Assembly (NCBI RefSeq): GCF_004138285.1
Contig: NZ_SCFN01000027.1
Location: forward strand, 1 to 56,257
Length of the DNA: 56,257 nt
From: Gottfriedia acidiceleris
Lineage (GTDB): Bacteria; Bacillota; Bacilli; Bacillales; Bacillaceae_G
Direction: 5' to 3'
Below are positions 7,887-19,675 of this stretch, piece after piece. The position numbers and the translations under genes were made by a program. Numbering within the stretch: position 1 is the first letter of the stretch; each line of letters begins with the position of its first letter. The notes under the pieces are model-generated. The model worked only from the letters and a program-made list of their open reading frames with translations. It was not told the origin of the DNA and ran no database searches.

Positions 7887-8256
7887 CTAACTTTAATTGC
7901 ACTTTGGATAATTTTATTTGCACTTGTCACAATTTTAATTGAAGTTTTGTTAGTTTTTAATTGTCCTTTTGCCAATTTTAATTGCAGTTTCTTTATTTTT
8001 ATTTGCACTGCGAACTTTATTTGCAGCTTGGGCACTCTTACTTGCACTTTTACCAATTTTATTTGCAGTCACACATCTCCTATTTGCATTTCGAACTTTA
8101 TTTGCATCGGGAGCTCTTATTTGCACTTTTACAAATTTTATTTATAATCACACACCGCTTATTTGCACCTCAAACTTTATTTGCACCCTAGGATCTCTCA
8201 CTTCCATTTTTATCAATTCTATTTACAGTCTCAAATCTCTTATTCCCACATAACAC
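7887..8256 (-). repeat. Degenerate tandem array, about 18 units of 21 or 18 nt
   Basis: On the minus strand the core TGCAAATAAA recurs with the diagnostic base at 7899, 7920, 7941, 7963, 7984, 8005, 8023, 8044, 8065, 8086, 8104, 8123, 8144, 8165, 8183, 8204, 8225 and 8246. Spacings are 21 (12 times), 18 (three times), 22 and 19. The excess of multiples of three suggests descent from a coding repeat: the best frames read (S/A)-A-N-K-(I/V)-(G/R)-K heptads, for instance SANKVR and TANKIGKSASKSAQAANKVR. In-frame stops and two phase changes break it. No start codon with a ribosome site is seen. It fills the space between the reductase gene and hutG. Confidence 0.75.
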
Positions 8257-8328
8257 AATCTTATATACCCCCCTGCCCATACAAAGCAAAAAAAACTCGC
8301 AAACAACTAAGTTTACGAGTTTCACATT

Positions 8329-10546
<2,218 letters not shown>

Positions 10547-12205
10547 CTACTTCATCATTGGGATGTTTACGCCTTTTGCTTTCGCAGTCTCAACAGCTAA
10601 ATCATAACCTGCATCAACGTGACGAACTACACCCATTCCTGGATCTGAAGTTAATACTCTTTCAATACGTTTTGCAGCTGCATCTGTACCATCAGCAACG
10701 ATTACCATACCAGCATGTAAAGAGTAACCCATACCTACTCCACCACCGTGGTGTACACTTACCCAACTTGCGCCATTTACACCATTAATAAGTGCATTTA
10801 GGATTGGCCAGTCAGCTACTGCATCACTACCATCTTTCATGCTTTCTGTTTCACGATTTGGAGATGCTACTGATCCACAATCTAAGTGGTCACGACCGAT
10901 TACGATTGGAGCTTTTAATTCGCCATTTTTAACCATTTCGTTAATGATTTTACCGAATTTAGCACGCTCACCGTAGCCTAACCAACAAATACGTGATGGT
11001 AAACCTTGGAATGCAACCTTTTCACGAGCCATACGGATCCAGTTACATAAATGCTCGTTATCAGCAAATTCACGTAAAATGACTTCATCTGTTTTGTAAA
11101 TATCTTCTGGATCACCAGAAAGTGCTACCCAACGGAAAGGACCTTTACCTTCACAGAATAATGGACGAATAAATGCAGGTACGAAACCAGGGAAATCAAA
11201 TGCATTTTTAACGCCCTCATCCAATGCAACTTGACGAATGTTATTACCGTAATCAAATGCGATTGCACCACGTTGTTGCATCGCTAAAATTGCTTCAACA
11301 TGCACTGCCATACTATGTTTTGCACGTTTAATTACTTCATCTGGATTTTCAATACGAAGTTTCTTTCCTTCTTCAATTGTCATGCCGATTGGTAAATAAC
11401 CATTTAATGGATCATGTGCTGAAGTTTGGTCAGTAATTAAATCTGGTACAAAATTACGTTCAACTAATTGAGGTAAAATTTCAGCAGCATTACCTACTAA
11501 GCCGATTGCTAAAGCTCTTCCTTCATTTTTAGCTTCAGTTGCAAGTTGTAATGCTTCCTCTAAATCGTGAGTTAATACGTCACAATATCTAGTGTCAATA
11601 CGACGTTGAATTCTAGTTTCATCTACATCAATACCGATTACAACTCCACCATTCATTGTTACAGCTAGAGGTTGAGCTCCACCCATACCACCAAGACCTG
11701 CAGTAATTGTAATTGTACCTTTTAAGCTTCCACCGAAATGTTGTTTAGCAGCTTCACCAAATGTTTCATAAGTACCTTGTAAAATCCCTTGAGTACCGAT
11801 GTAAATCCAGCTACCAGCAGTCATTTGGCCGTACATCATTAAGCCTTTTTCATCTAATTCACGAAAGTGTTCCCAAGTTGCCCATTTTGGAACTAAGTTT
11901 GAGTTTGCTAATAAAACTCGTGGTGCATCTTCGTGAGATTTAAAAACTGCAACAGGTTTACCTGATTGAACTAATAATGTTTCATCGCTCTCTAATTTCT
12001 TTAATGATTCAATGATTGCATCAAAGCTTTCCCAGTTTCTTGCAGCTTTACCGATTCCACCATATACAACTAAATCTTCTGGTCTTTCTGCTACTTCTTC
12101 ATCTAAGTTGTTTAATAACATACGAAGTGCTGCTTCTTGAATCCAACCTTTAGTGTTTAATTCAGTACCTCTTGGCGCTTTTAAAGATCCTTTTGTGATT
12201 TCCAT
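10547..12205 (-). CDS. hutU: Urocanate hydratase (urocanase)
   Basis: This 552-residue NAD+-dependent enzyme adds water to urocanate, giving 4-imidazolone-5-propionate. The nucleotide-binding [18 protein letters not shown] lies near residue 176. The catalytic cysteine motif is [20 protein letters not shown] near residue 410, and [16 protein letters not shown] follows; all are conserved. AAGAGGTGG lies 7-9 bases ahead of the ATG. It is 17 bases downstream of hutH and abuts hutI, within the hut operon. Family length is 550-560, so it is complete. Confidence 0.97.
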   Translation of the reverse strand: MEITKGSLKAPRGTELNTKGWIQEAALRMLLNNLDEEVAERPEDLVVYGGIGKAARNWESFDAIIESLKKLESDETLLVQSGKPVAVFKSHEDAPRVLLANSNLVPKWATWEHFRELDEKGLMMYGQMTAGSWIYIGTQGILQGTYETFGEAAKQHFGGSLKGTITITAGLGGMGGAQPLAVTMNGGVVIGIDVDETRIQRRIDTRYCDVLTHDLEEALQLATEAKNEGRALAIGLVGNAAEILPQLVERNFVPDLITDQTSAHDPLNGYLPIGMTIEEGKKLRIENPDEVIKRAKHSMAVHVEAILAMQQRGAIAFDYGNNIRQVALDEGVKNAFDFPGFVPAFIRPLFCEGKGPFRWVALSGDPEDIYKTDEVILREFADNEHLCNWIRMAREKVAFQGLPSRICWLGYGERAKFGKIINEMVKNGELKAPIVIGRDHLDCGSVASPNRETESMKDGSDAVADWPILNALINGVNGASWVSVHHGGGVGMGYSLHAGMVIVADGTDAAAKRIERVLTSDPGMGVVRHVDAGYDLAVETAKAKGVNIPMMK

Positions 12206-12222
12206 TTTAATTCCACCTCTTC

Positions 12223-13731
12223 TTATATTTGTGTTTGTTTTGTATAGTTTTTTGCTAAGAAATTTTCTTTTAAATAAGTTGTTAATTTTTCAATGTCTTT
12301 TGAGAATACGCGATCTCTAGTAATTGATGGAACAGTTTTACGAGCATCTTCCATAAACTTTCTAGTTGTTTCAGACATTTTTTCAATTCCTTTATATTCA
12401 ACACCTTGCATTGCACAAATACATTCGATTGCTAAAACTCTTCTAGCGTTTTGTAGAATTTGGTATGCATGACGTGCGCCGATTGTCCCCATGCTTACAT
12501 GGTCTTCTTGGTTTGCTGAAGAAGGAATTGAGTCAACACTTGCTGGATGTGCTAATGTTTTATTTTCAGAAACTAATGCAGCTGCCACGTATTGCATAAT
12601 CATTGCACCAGATTGTAATCCTGGTTCTGGACTTAAAAATGGTGGTAAATCATTTAATTGTGGGTTTACTAAACGTTCAATACGTCTTTCTGAAATATTC
12701 GCTAACTCAGCAACACCTAATTTAAAGAAGTCCATTGCAAATGCGATTGGTTGACCATGGAAATTCCCACCAGAGAATACATCATCTCCGAATATTAATG
12801 GATTATCAGTAGCTGCATTCATTTCAATTTCTAATTTCTCTTTTGCATAGTTTAGAACTTGCCAGCTTGCTCCATGAACTTGAGGGATACATCTTAATGT
12901 ATAAGCGTCTTGAACTCGGATTTCGCCTTGTCTAGTTGTTAATTGGCTTGTTGCTAAAATATTGCGGTAACGTTCTGCTACTTCAATTTGTTCTTTATAT
13001 CCACGAGCAATATGGATTCTTTCATCAAAAACATCTGTGATACCATTTAATGCTTCAAATGTAATAGAAGAAATTAATTCACTTTGATAAGCTAACTCTT
13101 CACCTTCAAGGTAAGTAAGAATGCCCATTGCTGTCATTGCTTGAGTACCATTAATTAAAGCTAAACCTTCTTTAGCTTCAAGAGTAATTGGTAAAATTCC
13201 TTCTTTTGCTAAAGCTTCTGCTGTTTCCATACGTTTTCCTTTATAGAAAACTTCACCTTCACCAAGTAAAACTAGAGCTAAGTGAGATAAAGGAGCTAAG
13301 TCTCCGCTTGCACCTAATGATCCTTGAGATGGGATAACTGGGTGAATTTGAGCATTAATTAATGAAAGTAATTTTTCAACTACTACTAAACGCACACCAG
13401 AGTGACCTTTTAACATTGTATTTGCACGAAGTACTAGCATCGCTCTTGAAACTAATTCAGGGAACGGTTCACCAACACCACATGCATGTGAAGCTATTAA
13501 GTTATATTGAAGTGTTGAAACATTTTCTTTTTCAATTAATACATCACTAAATTTTCCGAAACCTGTTGTGATACCATAAACGACTTTGCCATTATTTACG
13601 ATTTCTTCAACCTTTTCTCTACATGCTTTTACCGCAACTAAGCTATCTTCACTCGCTTTTACATACGCCATTTCGAATAAAATACTTTTCATTTGTTCCA
13701 TTGTTAAGCTATTACCAGTTAAAGTTACCAT
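12223..13731 (-). CDS. hutH: Histidine ammonia-lyase (histidase)
   Basis: This 502-residue enzyme deaminates L-histidine to trans-urocanate, the first step of the pathway. The MIO cofactor forms autocatalytically from Ala-Ser-Gly at residues 141-143 ([14 protein letters not shown]). [12 protein letters not shown] near residue 52 and [18 protein letters not shown] are also family hallmarks. The ATG at 13731 is preferred over a start 25 codons upstream: a GGAGGTG site precedes it, and the upstream stretch overlaps the terminator hairpin of the leader. Expression is likely limited by that hairpin and relieved by HutP with histidine. Complete. Confidence 0.97.
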   Translation of the reverse strand: MVTLTGNSLTMEQMKSILFEMAYVKASEDSLVAVKACREKVEEIVNNGKVVYGITTGFGKFSDVLIEKENVSTLQYNLIASHACGVGEPFPELVSRAMLVLRANTMLKGHSGVRLVVVEKLLSLINAQIHPVIPSQGSLGASGDLAPLSHLALVLLGEGEVFYKGKRMETAEALAKEGILPITLEAKEGLALINGTQAMTAMGILTYLEGEELAYQSELISSITFEALNGITDVFDERIHIARGYKEQIEVAERYRNILATSQLTTRQGEIRVQDAYTLRCIPQVHGASWQVLNYAKEKLEIEMNAATDNPLIFGDDVFSGGNFHGQPIAFAMDFFKLGVAELANISERRIERLVNPQLNDLPPFLSPEPGLQSGAMIMQYVAAALVSENKTLAHPASVDSIPSSANQEDHVSMGTIGARHAYQILQNARRVLAIECICAMQGVEYKGIEKMSETTRKFMEDARKTVPSITRDRVFSKDIEKLTTYLKENFLAKNYTKQTQI

Positions 13732-13755
13732 TAAAAAACACCTCCGAATTTTGTC

Positions 13756-13830
13756 AAAAAAACACAGAAAGAGGCTATGAGACGTAAATATAAACTTACG
13801 AATCATAGCCCCCTATCATCTAATAAACTA
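13756..13830 (-). promoter_or_regulatory. HutP-dependent attenuator between hutP and hutH
   Basis: On the minus strand, three UAG triplets (13828-13830, 13820-13822, 13813-13815) are spaced by 5 and 4 nt. A long stem follows, GGGGCTATGA (from 13812) paired with TCATAGCCTC (to 13771), with an inner CGTAA/TTACG helix, and then a T7 run at 13756-13762. NAG triplets upstream of, and overlapping, a terminator are the known arrangement bound by the HutP-histidine complex, which prevents termination. The 5-nt spacer differs from the usual 4. Confidence 0.8.
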
Positions 13831-13837
13831 TGGGCGA

Positions 13838-14269
13838 TTATATGTGATTAATGCCAAGTCCTGCTGATTCATGCTCCGATCCTTTAATAGGAGCACCAAT
13901 CGTTCCGTATAGTGCAACTGCTATCCAGTCACCCTCGTTCACGTTTTTATAAGGCTTTCCTCTAACAACAGCAAATCTAAGTCCTACTGTTCTAAGAACA
14001 TCACCTAATTGAACATGACCTCTTGTTACTCCTTGAATTGCTTCAAGTGTTGCATGATATAATGAATGAACTTCTCTATATAGAGCTCCATTAATTACAC
14101 CATTTTGTTTGGCAGCGGTTTCAATCGCAGCAACGACCTTTTGGGCATCCATTGTACCGACCTTACCTACACACCATACAACGTTTTCATTTTTCATTAA
14201 TTCTTCTTCATGATTAGTCAAAGCAAGCATCATAGCTGTTCGACCAATTCGTTGATTTTGCTCTGCCAT
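13838..14269 (-). CDS. hutP: Hut operon positive regulatory protein (antiterminator)
   Basis: This 143-residue RNA-binding protein, with L-histidine and divalent metal, binds UAG-type repeats in the hut leader and prevents transcription termination before hutH. Family blocks seen are [47 protein letters not shown] and [20 protein letters not shown]. It is slightly shorter than the Bacillus subtilis protein, with no internal gap obvious. It is the first gene of the operon and its cognate attenuator follows immediately. The start has a moderate AGAGGT site. Confidence 0.95.
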   Translation of the reverse strand: MAEQNQRIGRTAMMLALTNHEEELMKNENVVWCVGKVGTMDAQKVVAAIETAAKQNGVINGALYREVHSLYHATLEAIQGVTRGHVQLGDVLRTVGLRFAVVRGKPYKNVNEGDWIAVALYGTIGAPIKGSEHESAGLGINHI

Positions 14270-14319
14270 TTCGCTAATACCTCTTACTTACATTCTCTAA
14301 TAAACTAGTATCTAATTAC

Positions 14320-14348
14320 ATTATAAGCCAACAATTAGTAAACTTCAA
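14320..14348 (-). promoter_or_regulatory. Sigma-A-type promoter of the hut operon
   Basis: TTGAAG (14343-14348) and TATAAT (14320-14325) on the minus strand are separated by exactly 17 bases, about 50 bases upstream of the hutP start. The -10 box is perfect. AT-rich sequence lies upstream. A catabolite-repression site was looked for, but none is convincing. Confidence 0.75.
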
Positions 14349-14493
14349 TATTTTCAGATTATTATTTTTAAAAAATATTTTTTTATTAAAACTTGTTGAA
14401 ATCTTCAAAATATTTACCGATAAATTATTTTTTAAGAAAACTTGTCCTTTTGTCATCTATTAATAACAGAAATAGGGATAATACGCCGATTGT

Positions 14494-14928
14494 TTAAGAT
14501 TTTTTTCTTAACACTAGCTGCCAAGTAACACCAAAACAATCAGTAACCCAGGTAACCTTACTAAAATCATTCATTTCTACTGGCCCCATAAGTACTTTCC
14601 CATCACCTTTTAAGCCGTCAAAAATTAAATCAAACTCCGCATTGTCATTGCATTCTAAATAAAAGGAAACTGCCCAACTAAATTCTGGACTAGATTCTTT
14701 TTCCATATCCAAAACCATAAAAGTCTGTCCTAAAATTTCAATGATACCATTTAGTATTTTTCCTTCTACTCCACGGTCATCTTTCGTAAACCTTCGAAGA
14801 GAAACGAGCTTTGAATTCGGAAAAGTACGAACATAATAATTCATAGCTTCCTCCGCATTACCGCTAAACGTAAGAAATGGAGTAATCCTTTGACCTGATA
14901 CAACTGGTATTACTTGTTCTTGAGTCAT
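14494..14928 (-). CDS. VOC / PhnB-like (3-dmu-9_3-mt) domain protein
   Basis: This 144-residue protein is of the vicinal-oxygen-chelate fold, in the group once labelled 3-demethylubiquinone-9 3-methyltransferase-like (PhnB). It has the typical opening RITPFLTFSGNAEEAMNYYVRTFP, then FMVLDMEKESSPEFSWAVSF (substitute for the usual GG-x-x-x-F-T-x-S-x) and the end motif KVTWVTDCFGVTWQLV. The ATG at 14928 is chosen because GGAGG is 10 bases upstream and the fold begins just after it. The region farther upstream in this frame crosses a terminator hairpin and is not coding. Function unknown. It is monocistronic and transcribed toward the hut promoter. Confidence 0.85.
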   Translation of the reverse strand: MTQEQVIPVVSGQRITPFLTFSGNAEEAMNYYVRTFPNSKLVSLRRFTKDDRGVEGKILNGIIEILGQTFMVLDMEKESSPEFSWAVSFYLECNDNAEFDLIFDGLKGDGKVLMGPVEMNDFSKVTWVTDCFGVTWQLVLRKKS

Positions 14929-15070
14929 CTCCTGAAATCCTCCAATCAATTTATAATTACCTCGTTTTAGAACTAAAAAACAAACCAGCTCGAAATCATC
15001 TATTTCCGCTGGAGATTTAGCCTTTAAAAAATGTAAATAATAAATAGATTGTACCATATTTTTACAGATC

Positions 15071-15108
15071 AAAAAAACTTCGCATTTAATTGAAATAAAT
15101 GCGAAGTT
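15071..15108 (-). terminator. Intrinsic terminator upstream of the VOC gene
   Basis: On the minus strand AACTTCGCATTTA pairs with TAAATGCGAAGTT and a T7 run follows. It lies just downstream of the small frame at 15129-15202, so it probably ends that transcript. Confidence 0.75.
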
Positions 15109-15128
15109 AATTAAGGAAAAGCATACTA

Positions 15129-15202
15129 TTAATGATGTATAAGTCTTCCTATTGGATCCCTGTCCCAAAATCTTTTCTTATGAAAGGTTTGTTAATATCC
15201 AC
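15129..15202 (-). pseudogene. Putative 24-residue small protein gene, one base out of frame
   Basis: A GTG at 15202 follows AAGGAAA and reads VDINKPFIRK, after which the given frame ends quickly. Adding one base in the A4 or T4 run near 15175 gives RFWDRDPIGRLIHH and a stop at 15129. The resulting Arg/His/Trp-rich 24-mer looks like a genuine small protein, and a strong terminator follows 20 bases later. A TATAATA box lies upstream on this strand. Unrecognised; the case rests on ribosome site, restored frame and terminator together. Confidence 0.4.
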
Positions 15203-15286
15203 AGTATTTCCTTATCTTAACAATTTTCTTCTTTTGTTTATTTTTTATTATATAATTGTATTAAAAATTGATAAAAGGAGGTTTAT

Positions 15287-16268
15287 ATGAAAAAAATTTT
15301 CGGAAGATTCTTTAAAAAGAAATTAAAAAAGGATAATGCATTCTACAACAATCTTTATGATCAGTTTAATACAAACGACTTAATGGTAAATTCAAACTTC
15401 GCTAATTTATCGTTAGTTTCTAGACTAGAAAACGCATGGAACATGGAATTCCTTACTATTGTTAAAGAAAAAATTATGAAAAAAGAAGATTGGAGCAATG
15501 CAAAGTATACCTTTATTGAGAAAGAATTAAAACGCTTTTTCTTAATGGCAGCAATCTTTGAAAACGTTCCAATGTATAATCAAGAGGTTGATAAAATCTG
15601 GCACGAAATGATTTTATTTACGAAAAGTTATCAAAACTTCTGCAAGTCTTTTTGTGGTGAAATGATACACCATGAACCAAATGTTCACAAAGATGATGTA
15701 ACTAATACCGATGAAACCGATGCAAGAGCAGTTTACAATTTATTATATAATACTCTGTTTGAAACGACATCTGTAAATACCTATATTTTAGGTAATCTAG
15801 TTGTTAATTATAAAAACACTAAGGTTCTAGACTATTTATCGAGTAACACAAATCAAACATTAAGTTTCGTATCTCATATTAACTCACAAACTAAAAATAA
15901 GTTTTTAAATGAGTTTGCTGGAATTCAAAAAATTTTAGTTAATAAAGAAAATGAAGAAGCAAGAACTAAGGTACTTAGAAAAACAGCAGAAATAACTAAG
16001 CACCCATCACAAAAATCTTACCCAAATTCAGCTAAACGTTCATCTTCTAGCAAAAAATCAGATGATGGGCATATTAACTCAGCATTTTTTAACTGCAAAT
16101 TCTATGTTTGCATTAAATGAAAGTTCCAATGATTGTTCAAGCAAGAGTGATAGTCATCATCATAACTCGCACTCTTCATGCTCTAGTTCATCACATTCTT
16201 CATGTTCTAGTAGTTCTCACTCTTCGTGTTCTAGTTCGAGTTGCTCAAGTTCAGGTTGTTCAAGTTGA
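15287..16268 (+). pseudogene. GRDP-like (DUF1399) protein with Ser/Cys/His tail, frameshifted
   Basis: The first 260 residues are helical. Near residues 101-131 is VDKIWHEMILFTKSYQNFCK then SFCGEMIHHEP, which matches the core of glycine-rich-domain-protein-like (GRDP/DUF1399) sequences (V-D-x-x-W-H ... Y-x-x-F-C ... G-x-x-I-H-H-x-P). The frame as given stops at 16120 after a T6 run near 16085. With five T it continues FLTANSMFALNESSNDCSSK and into a tail of repeated Ser-Cys, Ser-Ser and His, ending at 16268, for 326 residues. Such proteins commonly end in Cys/Ser/Gly-rich tails, so the longer frame is the true gene. A GGAGG site lies 7 bases before the ATG. Function unknown; the tail could bind metal. 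Confidence 0.65.
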
Positions 16269-16330
16269 TCTATTAATACTATCGTCTAAGTATAATTACA
16301 TTAACTCAACCTTAAGGTTGGTTTAATATC

Positions 16331-16360
16331 CAAATGAGATTCTACTCATTTATTTTTAGT
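16331..16360 (+). terminator. Probable terminator of the GRDP-like gene
   Basis: AAATGAG pairs with CTCATTT around ATTCTA and is followed by ATTTTTAG. A second small palindrome, CAACCTTAAGGTTG, lies just before it near 16306. Confidence 0.55.
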
Positions 16361-16390
16361 AATCTTTTTCCGCTCCTATATAGGATCAAT

Positions 16391-16801
16391 TCAACTATTT
16401 CTCTTTTCCCCAAAAGGTAAAATAATATAACTAATTGTTAGTACTAAAATAATAATTGCTAACCAAAAATTATGGGCCGATTCCCCATTATTTACAATAA
16501 TAAAGCGAATTGTAGCTGTAATCCCGATATATAGAAGATAGCGTATAGGAAAATGATAATTTTCTTTGAAATATTGAACAATAATTGATATAAATCCAAA
16601 ATATAAGAAAAATATTAAAACTTTGCCAAAAATCTGATGAACATTTTTATTTCCCAATAAAATGTCGTTAAAAATATAATAAAGTTCTCTAAAAAGGAAA
16701 TACGCAAGAATCAGGCTCAGTAGAAATAAAGATATATTTAACAAAGTTTGATAAAGCTTGATCAACAATTTTCGATTTTTAAACAAACTCATTCCAATCA
16801 T
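16391..16801 (-). CDS. psiE: PsiE-family phosphate-starvation-inducible membrane protein
   Basis: This 136-residue inner-membrane protein has four hydrophobic helices (residues ~15-40, ~60-80, ~84-104, ~108-128). The block HFPIRYLLYIGITATIRFII, followed by NNGESAHNFW, is the PsiE signature. PsiE is induced by phosphate starvation in enteric bacteria, but its biochemical role is not known. A GGGGGAG site precedes the first ATG; the second ATG (MSLF, three codons later) is possible. It is convergent with the GRDP-like gene. The name is by homology only. Confidence 0.8.
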   Translation of the reverse strand: MIGMSLFKNRKLLIKLYQTLLNISLFLLSLILAYFLFRELYYIFNDILLGNKNVHQIFGKVLIFFLYFGFISIIVQYFKENYHFPIRYLLYIGITATIRFIIVNNGESAHNFWLAIIILVLTISYIILPFGEKRNS

Positions 16802-16880
16802 TTGTCTCCCCCAGTTTTTTGTCCCTCATAAAAATTTTTTTTTTGATTTTTTTTTAATAAATGAAAAACAGTCGCTTCTT

Positions 16881-17225
16881 CTATATAATATTTCGATCGA
16901 ATACAAAAACAGAAATGCCTATATTCTCTTCAACTTTCATATCTGAAAATAGATGGACTAATTTTGCGCCAACAAGTTCTTCTAAACCTTCTGGTGGGTT
17001 ATTTAAGTACAATTCTTGAATCATTTTTGTTCGTGCAGTATGAACCATTTCTGCCCCGTTCATTGTTCCGGAAATAAATTTTTCAGTTGGAGTTAAATTA
17101 CCATATAAAGTTGAAACGGCCATGTTTTCAACGAACACTGTATGAATTCGCTCTGGACCCTTTCCAAACAAATCTTTCCGAAGTTTTCTCATCATATCAT
17201 TAAATTCATGTATTTTTTTTGACAT
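16881..17225 (-). CDS. DUF2294 / MpsC-like protein
   Basis: This 114-residue protein matches the DUF2294 family, now described as the MpsC component of Na+-translocating membrane-potential-generating systems. The hallmark is K(D)LFGKGPERIHTVFVENMA near residue 18, followed by LYGNLTPTEKFISGTMNGAE. No MpsA or MpsB genes are next to it, so a role in membrane potential is uncertain. It has no membrane segment. In Bacillus similar single genes (YbcI type) stand alone. It is monocistronic, facing PsiE from upstream in the same direction. Confidence 0.78.
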   Translation of the reverse strand: MSKKIHEFNDMMRKLRKDLFGKGPERIHTVFVENMAVSTLYGNLTPTEKFISGTMNGAEMVHTARTKMIQELYLNNPPEGLEELVGAKLVHLFSDMKVEENIGISVFVFDRNII

Positions 17226-17367
17226 TACTTTTTCGCCTCAATTTCAATTTTTAAATGTTATAACTTATCTTTGCACAGTATTCTTTAACCTATTTACTCA
17301 GACCCAAGAATATTGTATTAGTTTGTATCACATTTCTCACAAATTCATTTTACTTCCCACCTTTTTG

Positions 17368-17436
17368 AAAAAAAAAAAATTCCACCAGGAAGACAAATTA
17401 GCCGATTCAGAGGCTTTATGTCTTCTTGGTGGAATA
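17368..17436 (-). terminator. Strong intrinsic terminator downstream of the ABC-F gene
   Basis: On the minus strand ATTCCACCAAGAAGACA pairs with TGTCTTCCTGGTGGAAT, with an inner AGCC helix and a T12-type run after it. It lies about 185 bases past the ABC-F stop. The stretch 17226-17620 holds nothing else I can support. Confidence 0.85.
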
Positions 17437-17620
17437 GTTAATTAGCAAAAAATTTACTAAAATACCAATCCAATTTAAGTTAAATGAATTTAATAGATCC
17501 ATAACAAATACATTATCATGTTTCCATATCATCCGGATTTATTATATCTCTATCTGTTTAAATAAACAATCATAATGTTAATTTTATACATTTCTAAATA
17601 TTGATGATTTTCCTGAGATC

Positions 17621-19540
17621 TTACAACGCTAACCACAATTCCATTGCCGATTCTAAATCTTTACTTAATTCAATTTTCCTACAATATAGATCATGAAGCT
17701 TATTATAATCTTCCTCACTATTCATCACTAGATCAATCTCATTTATTTCTTTTTCAAGTCGTTCAATTTTCGCTAGAAATTCAGCTTTAATTATTTCTTG
17801 GTTATTATCATCCTTATTTTTAACTTTTTTTCGAATTTCTTTTTTTTCAACCGGTTCCTTCGTTTCTTTTAAACTAATTTTTTCTTTTATACTTTTATAA
17901 TCATCATAATTGCCAAGATAGCTTTTTAATTCATAATCCTCAATAGCTATCACTCGTTGACTCAATTTATTAATAAAATATCTGTCATGTGAAATAAAGA
18001 AAATTGTGCCTTTAAATTCATCAAGTGCTTCTTCAAGTGTTTCGATTGAATCAATATCAAGATGATTTGTAGGTTCATCAAGTATTAACAAATTGATATC
18101 TTTGAATAATAACATTCCTAATTTCAGCCTAATTCTCTCTCCACCTGACAAGAATTTAACTTTTTTAAAAACACTTTCTTTATAAAACATAAATTTTGAT
18201 AGATATTCCCTTGCTTTCCCTTCTGGTATTGAGATATTCTCTCTAAAACATTCAAGTACTGTCATTTCTTCGTTATTAAAACTTATTTTCTGAGGTAAAT
18301 ATGCGGTCAGTACATTTGCACCTGGTTGTACCACACCATTATCTGATTTTTCTTCCCCTAAAAGCATCTTTAAGAAAGTAGTTTTTCCACTTCCATTAGG
18401 ACCGACAAGCCCAACTCTTTCCCCATAATTAATCAATAAATTCGTATCTTTGAATAGTACTTTTTCTTCATAAGATTTCGAAAGCCCAATTGCTTTAATT
18501 GTTTCATTTCCCGATCGTTTGGATCCCTTTAAATCTAATTTTATATTTTCTTTTTCAAAAACTGGTTTTTCAATTCTATTCAGTTTATCAAGTTTTTTCT
18601 GTATACTTGCAGCTCTTTTAAAAAATTTGTTATTATCAGCACGCATCGCCCAGTCTCTTAAATTGGTTACTGTATTTTCCATCGCTTTTATCTTTTTTTG
18701 TTGTTCTTTAAAATGCTCAAATTGGAGATGTAAGTTTTTTTCTTTTTGCTCAACAAAAGATGAATAGTTGCCCTTATACGTAATTGATTCCATTTCTTCC
18801 ACTTCCACAATTTTTGTTACGACATTATCTAAAAAATATCGATCATGGGAAACAATCAATACAATTCCATTATAATTTTTTAGAAAATCTTCTAACCATT
18901 CTACTGAGTCCATATCTAAATGATTTGTAGGTTCATCAAGCAATAATATATCGGGACTATTGATTAAAAGTTTACCAAGTAATACAGTCGTTTTTTCACC
19001 ACCACTTAATAGATCAAAATCTCTGTTTAAAAAACTTTCTTCAAATTTAAGTCCAGTACATACCTTTCCTAACTTTTCTTCCCGTTCATAGCCTCCATTT
19101 ACTTCAAATAATTGAACTAAATCACTATACCTTTTCATTGCTCTTTCTAGGGCATTATTTTCTAAAACTTTCATTTGATCTTCTAACTCACGCATTTGAT
19201 TTTCTAAGTTAGTAACTTCATCAAAAGCCATATTTAAAACATCAATTACTCTTAAGCCTTTAGGATAAACTGGCGTTTGTTCCAAATATGCAGTAGATAG
19301 TCCTTTTGGAATGAAATTAATTAAACCTTCATCATAACCATAACTAGAAGTTTGAGGATATCCAGGATAATAATGCATCGGCACAATTCCAGCTATTATC
19401 TTAAGAATGGTACTTTTACCACTCCCATTGATTCCAATAATACCGATTTTATCACCCTCATAAGCTTCAAATGTTATATTTTTAAGCACTAAAGTTGCAT
19501 CCATATATTTTTTAAGACCATTTATTTTTAATTCGAACAT
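17621..19540 (-). CDS. ABC-F family ATPase (ribosome-associated, possible ribosome protection)
   Basis: This 639-residue soluble protein has two ABC domains and no membrane part. Walker A sites are GINGSGKST (36-44) and, in the second domain, GPNGSGKTT. The signature motifs are LSGGEKTTV and LSGGERIRL, and both Walker B sites read LLLDEPTNHLD/LILDEPTNHLD. The interdomain linker contains KRAASIQKKLDKLNRIEKP, the tip that reaches ribosomal tRNA sites in ABC-F proteins. A coiled coil and Lys/Glu-rich tail end the protein. The ATG at 19540 has AGAAGGAAA in front. ABC-F proteins act as translation factors or protect ribosomes from antibiotics. The long leader with leader peptide and terminator favours antibiotic-inducible control, but the subfamily was not determined. 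Confidence 0.9.
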   Translation of the reverse strand: MFELKINGLKKYMDATLVLKNITFEAYEGDKIGIIGINGSGKSTILKIIAGIVPMHYYPGYPQTSSYGYDEGLINFIPKGLSTAYLEQTPVYPKGLRVIDVLNMAFDEVTNLENQMRELEDQMKVLENNALERAMKRYSDLVQLFEVNGGYEREEKLGKVCTGLKFEESFLNRDFDLLSGGEKTTVLLGKLLINSPDILLLDEPTNHLDMDSVEWLEDFLKNYNGIVLIVSHDRYFLDNVVTKIVEVEEMESITYKGNYSSFVEQKEKNLHLQFEHFKEQQKKIKAMENTVTNLRDWAMRADNNKFFKRAASIQKKLDKLNRIEKPVFEKENIKLDLKGSKRSGNETIKAIGLSKSYEEKVLFKDTNLLINYGERVGLVGPNGSGKTTFLKMLLGEEKSDNGVVQPGANVLTAYLPQKISFNNEEMTVLECFRENISIPEGKAREYLSKFMFYKESVFKKVKFLSGGERIRLKLGMLLFKDINLLILDEPTNHLDIDSIETLEEALDEFKGTIFFISHDRYFINKLSQRVIAIEDYELKSYLGNYDDYKSIKEKISLKETKEPVEKKEIRKKVKNKDDNNQEIIKAEFLAKIERLEKEINEIDLVMNSEEDYNKLHDLYCRKIELSKDLESAMELWLAL

Positions 19541-19675
19541 AAAATTTCCTTCTTTCATCCATAAATTTCGTTATGCATTATATGGACAAGGTAAAGAAGT
19601 GAACTTTGATATGATTTAATTATTTAATTACGACTCATTTATTTTTAAGTTTGTTAAGATTTACAAAAACCAAAT

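Noticed and set aside
7887-8256. CRISPR array
   Set aside because: The repeated unit is only about 10 conserved bases in 21, with no unique spacers of constant length, and there are no cas genes.
14270-14493. A CcpA cre site upstream of hutP
   Set aside because: The AT-rich sequence has no WTGNAARCGNWWWCAW-like match that I could support.
15287-16120. Programmed -1 ribosomal frameshift at the T6 run
   Set aside because: A -1 slip leads directly to TAA. The tail needs a +1 shift and no stimulatory structure was seen, so mutation or misreading is simpler.
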